A stretch of 7,232 bases of DNA from Candidatus Neomicrothrix sp. UBA6944 (lineage in GTDB: Bacteria > Actinomycetota > Acidimicrobiia > Acidimicrobiales > Poriferisodalaceae), in contig DJZU01000105.1 in assembly GCA_002448715.1 (NCBI GenBank), forward strand, positions 1 to 7,232. The letters are read 5' to 3'. The notes under the pieces were generated by a model, which did no database searches, was not told the DNA's origin, and saw only the letters and a list, made by a program, of their open reading frames with translations. Position 1 is the first letter of the stretch. Each line of letters begins with the position of its first letter. Position numbers and translations under genes: made by a program. Positions 5,297 to 7,232 of this stretch are shown piece after piece.

Positions 5297-6918
5297 GCCG
5301 CGTTAATTTCTCGATAGACAGCGGGCACGACGTTGCGGAGGTATCTGCCGAGTTTAATGAAGCTTTCCCCTGTGGTGCGAAAGTGATAGCTAATCGGAAC
5401 TTCTCGATAGCGGAAGCCCTTTGCCAACAAATCGAGGGTGAGGACTTGCGCATAATTGAAATCATGAATGATTTCGGCGCTTTGCGCGGCATCAAAAGAC
5501 AGAGCTCTGTAACCCGATTGGCCGTCAGTAATTCGTTGACGAGCAACTACTTGTAGTACTCGAGTTAGGACGTGATTGCCGAAGCGTCGATGAGGTCGCA
5601 TGTGGTCGATTCGACCGAGGAACCTACTTCCGATTACATAGTCAGCTTCTCCATCAAAAATTGGAGCGACGACGTTGTGTAATTCTTCAGGTGGGTATTC
5701 GCCATCCGCATCGCAGAACACCACTGCGGCAGCTCCGCGTTCTACACCGATTTCTAGACCCACCCGAACCGCTGCTCCCAGACCCTGATTATCTCCTAGC
5801 CGGACTACCTCCGCTCCACTTGCCTCGGCGCGTTTCGCGGTCGAGTCATAGGAGCCGTCGTCGACTACTACCAATTCAACCCGACGGCCGTGAACCCGTT
5901 CTGGCACGCGTTCAATACACGCCGCTACAGCTTCTTCTTCGTTATAGGCCGGCATGAATAACACCACAGGGGCATCTGCTGCGATCGGCCTAGCGACCAT
6001 GGTATGAGATGTTTTATTCAACCTAAATCTACCCGTCAACGCAGGCGCCGGAAGAAGGGCCGCGACCACGCCCACAACGAGAGAGTATGCCGTCTTGAGT
6101 GCATGGGCCCCCAAGGCCGCAATCAACGCCAATTTCGCGTCATATCCAAGGACGACGTAAGCCGCGACTGCTGCGGCTTCATAGGTTCCGAAGCCTCCGG
6201 GTGCAATCGCAGCTATTTGAGCTGCTACTGCGACGGTTGTAACTAGGATCGCTTCTGACCATGACAGGTTGATTCCGACCCAGGTCGCTACCTGACGGAC
6301 AAGAATCGACTCTGCTATCCACGCGACAGCAGACAGGCTTAATGCAATCAAACCTGGCATCATCACGTCGGAACGGCGCCGCGCGACATTGGACAGCCAT
6401 TTCCAGCCCACGACTGCGGCAACACCGACGAGAGCGAGCAGCAGCCAACCCGCTAGTCCAACCAATCCGAAGAATGCACTCGGGGCAACAACTGCGCCCA
6501 AACCGATCACCGCAATCATGTCGGCTGAACGCAGCGCGACCGTTGAGACAGTGGCTGCCTCGATGCCGACGCGTCGACGGCGAACAACACTTAAAACGCG
6601 AAGCGGTTCACCTAAGCGGAACGGCAACACATGGTTCGCTCCCAACGCCAAATGGATCCCTGCTAACGCATGGCTGAATGGCAGGTCGGGTAGCACTCGT
6701 TGCCACGCGAAGGCGCGAAGTACGAAAGCTAAACCGAATGCAGCCAGCGCACCGATCACGCCGGCTGGCTGGTCCGCTGCCTGACGGGCAGCCTCAGCGA
6801 AGGCATCTCCATCGACTGTTGGGGTCACCACGACCGCTGCCAGCAAACCGGCGAAAACACCGACAATTAGGGCAGTTTTGGTAGATAAACGGCTTCGTAT
6901 TCCCGACAGGAAGTTCAC
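5293..6918 (-). CDS. Fusion protein: LPG_synthase_TM (UPF0104) membrane domain + GT2 polyprenyl-phosphate sugar synthase-like domain
   Basis: Membrane protein of 541 residues. Residues about 14-292 form a multi-helix domain of the lysylphosphatidylglycerol-synthase-TM/UPF0104 type, with the conserved PFRLGEPLR (99-107) and APGGFGTYEA (239-248). Residues about 316-541 form a cytosolic family-2 glycosyltransferase of the DPM1/Ppm1 type: MPAYNEEE (322-329), VVVDDGS (350-356), DADGEYPPE (403-411, metal/nucleotide-binding DAD), the DGQSGYRA block and the late EVPISYHFRTTGES block. The GT2 part probably loads a sugar onto a polyprenyl phosphate; the membrane part may anchor or translocate the product (inference). 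Start: GTG at 6918 is preferred; a TTG at 6963 would add 15 Arg/Cys/Lys-rich residues and run through the inverted repeat at 6936-6951, and a GTG at 6927 is also possible. The linker (about 293-315) has no stop or frameshift. Convergent with the ATPase, divergent from fbpA. Confidence 0.91.
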   Translation of the reverse strand: MNFLSGIRSRLSTKTALIVGVFAGLLAAVVVTPTVDGDAFAEAARQAADQPAGVIGALAAFGLAFVLRAFAWQRVLPDLPFSHALAGIHLALGANHVLPFRLGEPLRVLSVVRRRRVGIEAATVSTVALRSADMIAVIGLGAVVAPSAFFGLVGLAGWLLLALVGVAAVVGWKWLSNVARRRSDVMMPGLIALSLSAVAWIAESILVRQVATWVGINLSWSEAILVTTVAVAAQIAAIAPGGFGTYEAAAVAAYVVLGYDAKLALIAALGAHALKTAYSLVVGVVAALLPAPALTGRFRLNKTSHTMVARPIAADAPVVLFMPAYNEEEAVAACIERVPERVHGRRVELVVVDDGSYDSTAKRAEASGAEVVRLGDNQGLGAAVRVGLEIGVERGAAAVVFCDADGEYPPEELHNVVAPIFDGEADYVIGSRFLGRIDHMRPHRRFGNHVLTRVLQVVARQRITDGQSGYRALSFDAAQSAEIIHDFNYAQVLTLDLLAKGFRYREVPISYHFRTTGESFIKLGRYLRNVVPAVYREINAA

Positions 6919-6935
6919 GCTACACACTCTACGAC

Positions 6936-6951
6936 GTAAAGCACACTTTAC
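6936..6951. promoter_or_regulatory. Perfect inverted repeat, candidate metalloregulator operator (site 2)
   Basis: GTAAAG-CACA-CTTTAC is a perfect 6-bp inverted repeat with a 4-bp spacer, in the short region between the divergent membrane-GT2 gene and fbpA. It differs from the core of the repeat at 3536-3551 by one symmetrical substitution per arm (GTTAAG to GTAAAG), while spacer length is identical and spacer sequence is not. It overlaps a possible fbpA -35 (TTTACA, 6947-6952). It could control fbpA, the leftward gene, or both. Confidence 0.55.
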
Positions 6952-6984
6952 ATCTTTCCTCAAGAGTGGATAGGTTAAGGACTT
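6947..6984 (+). promoter_or_regulatory. Putative fbpA promoter/RBS region with DtxR-like half-site
   Basis: TTTACA (6947-6952) is a good -35; the best-spaced -10 (TAGGTT, 6971-6976, 18-bp spacer) is weak, so the promoter call is tentative. TAGGTTAAGGACTTATG spans 6971-6987: TAGGTTA is identical to one arm of the classical DtxR/IdeR box, GTTAAG (6974-6979) is one arm of the locus-specific repeat at 3535-3552, and TAAG-GA-CTTA is itself palindromic. AAGGA (6977-6981) also serves as Shine-Dalgarno for the ATG at 6985, which could alone explain part of this sequence. Confidence 0.4.
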
Positions 6985-7232
6985 ATGCTGAAACGCTTAC
7001 TCCCCCTCATCATCACATTGACCTTGTTGGCCACCGCTTGCGGTGGTTCCGACCAACTACAAATCGACGGATTGGCTGCAGAGATCAATCCCGAAGAATG
7101 CGTAGATGGAGCCGGAGGCGAGGTCACCATTTATTCAGGCCGCACCGAAAATCTTATTGAACCCGTGCTGGAAGCCTTTGCTTGCGCTACCGGTATCAGT
7201 GTTCAAGTTCGATGGGGCAGTTCAACCCAATT
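6985..7232 (+). CDS. fbpA: Fe(III) ABC transporter substrate-binding lipoprotein (FbpA/AfuA-type), 3'-truncated by window edge
   Basis: Extracellular substrate-binding component of an iron importer, tethered to the membrane by lipid. The 82 codons in the window give a lipoprotein signal peptide: MLKR, a hydrophobic stretch (5-15) and lipobox LATAC with modifiable Cys19, then a short linker. The mature domain begins with EVTIYSGRTENLIEPVLEAF and continues with ATGISVQVRWGSSTQ, the characteristic opening of the FbpA/FutA/AfuA binding proteins (strand, YSGR with the iron-pocket tyrosine region, helix, TGI-V-VR strand). The start is ATG at 6985 with AAGGA just upstream. Two extra cysteines, Cys39 and Cys67, are unusual here. 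With the FbpC-type ATPase and DtxR-type regulator nearby this completes three parts of an uptake system; the permease would be expected beyond the right edge. Ligand specificity (ferric iron versus another anion complex) is inferred from family and context. Confidence 0.9.
   Translation, partial: MLKRLLPLIITLTLLATACGGSDQLQIDGLAAEINPEECVDGAGGEVTIYSGRTENLIEPVLEAFACATGISVQVRWGSSTQ

Noticed and set aside
5293..6000. Separate GT2 gene beginning at the internal ATG at 6000
   Set aside because: No ribosome-binding site precedes it and the frame is unbroken from the membrane domain, so a fusion is simpler; an additional internal start cannot be wholly excluded.
5661..6884. Plus-strand open frames antisense to the membrane-GT2 gene
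   Set aside because: Arg/Pro-rich shadows of a GC-biased gene without family resemblance or ribosome-binding sites.
6919..6963. TTG start at 6963 for the membrane-GT2 gene
   Set aside because: It would leave only 21 bp to fbpA, cover the perfect inverted repeat, and add a Cys/Arg-rich stretch unlike a family N-terminus; the GTG at 6918 fits better.
1..7232. CRISPR, tRNA, rRNA, riboswitch, insertion sequence or prophage
   Set aside because: No periodic repeats, cloverleaf-like segments, transposase or integrase motifs or long structured leaders were seen on reading both strands.

Overview
The window looks like a stretch of bacterial chromosome from an actinobacterium. This is an inference, and Acidimicrobiia-like aquatic lineages fit well. 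The G+C content is a little over 50% by eye, several genes start with GTG, and genes are tightly packed. The gene families point the same way: an LLM-class F420-type oxidoreductase, a beta-carbonic anhydrase very like mycobacterial Rv1284, and a haloalkane dehalogenase of the LinB/DmbA type. I see no rRNA, tRNA, CRISPR array, insertion sequence or phage gene.

Left part (1-3452). The 3' three quarters of a haloalkane dehalogenase gene runs rightwards to 733. It meets, with one base between the stops, a leftward pair: a carbonic anhydrase (2444-1923) followed 18 bp later by an MFS drug/H+-antiporter-like transporter (1904-735). A 126-bp divergent intergenic region then separates the carbonic anhydrase from a rightward LLM flavin/F420 oxidoreductase (2571-3452).

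Right part (3453-7232) is a metal-uptake locus. A DtxR/IdeR/MntR-family metalloregulator (3597-4274) overlaps by ATGA an FbpC-type iron ABC-transporter ATPase (4271-5296). A leftward gene (6918-5293) encodes an unusual fusion of an LPG_synthase_TM/UPF0104 membrane domain and a GT2 polyprenyl-phosphate-sugar-synthase-like domain; its stop codon overlaps that of the ATPase. Divergent from it, a lipoprotein Fe(III)-binding protein of the FbpA type begins at 6985 and runs off the window. The permease is not present and is probably beyond the right edge.

The most interesting signal is regulatory. Two perfect inverted repeats of the same design, GTTAAG-N4-CTTAAC (3536-3551) and GTAAAG-N4-CTTTAC (6936-6951), lie upstream of the regulator-ATPase operon and upstream of fbpA. 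They are good candidates for the operator of the locally encoded metalloregulator, which also has an atypical metal site (Glu14/Glu17 as in MntR, Gly in place of DtxR Cys102). The two halves of the importer, split by an unrelated opposite-strand gene, would then be co-regulated through a shared box. I do not see a wholly new multi-gene system here; the novelty lies in this operator/regulator variant and in the inverted domain order of the membrane-GT2 fusion.
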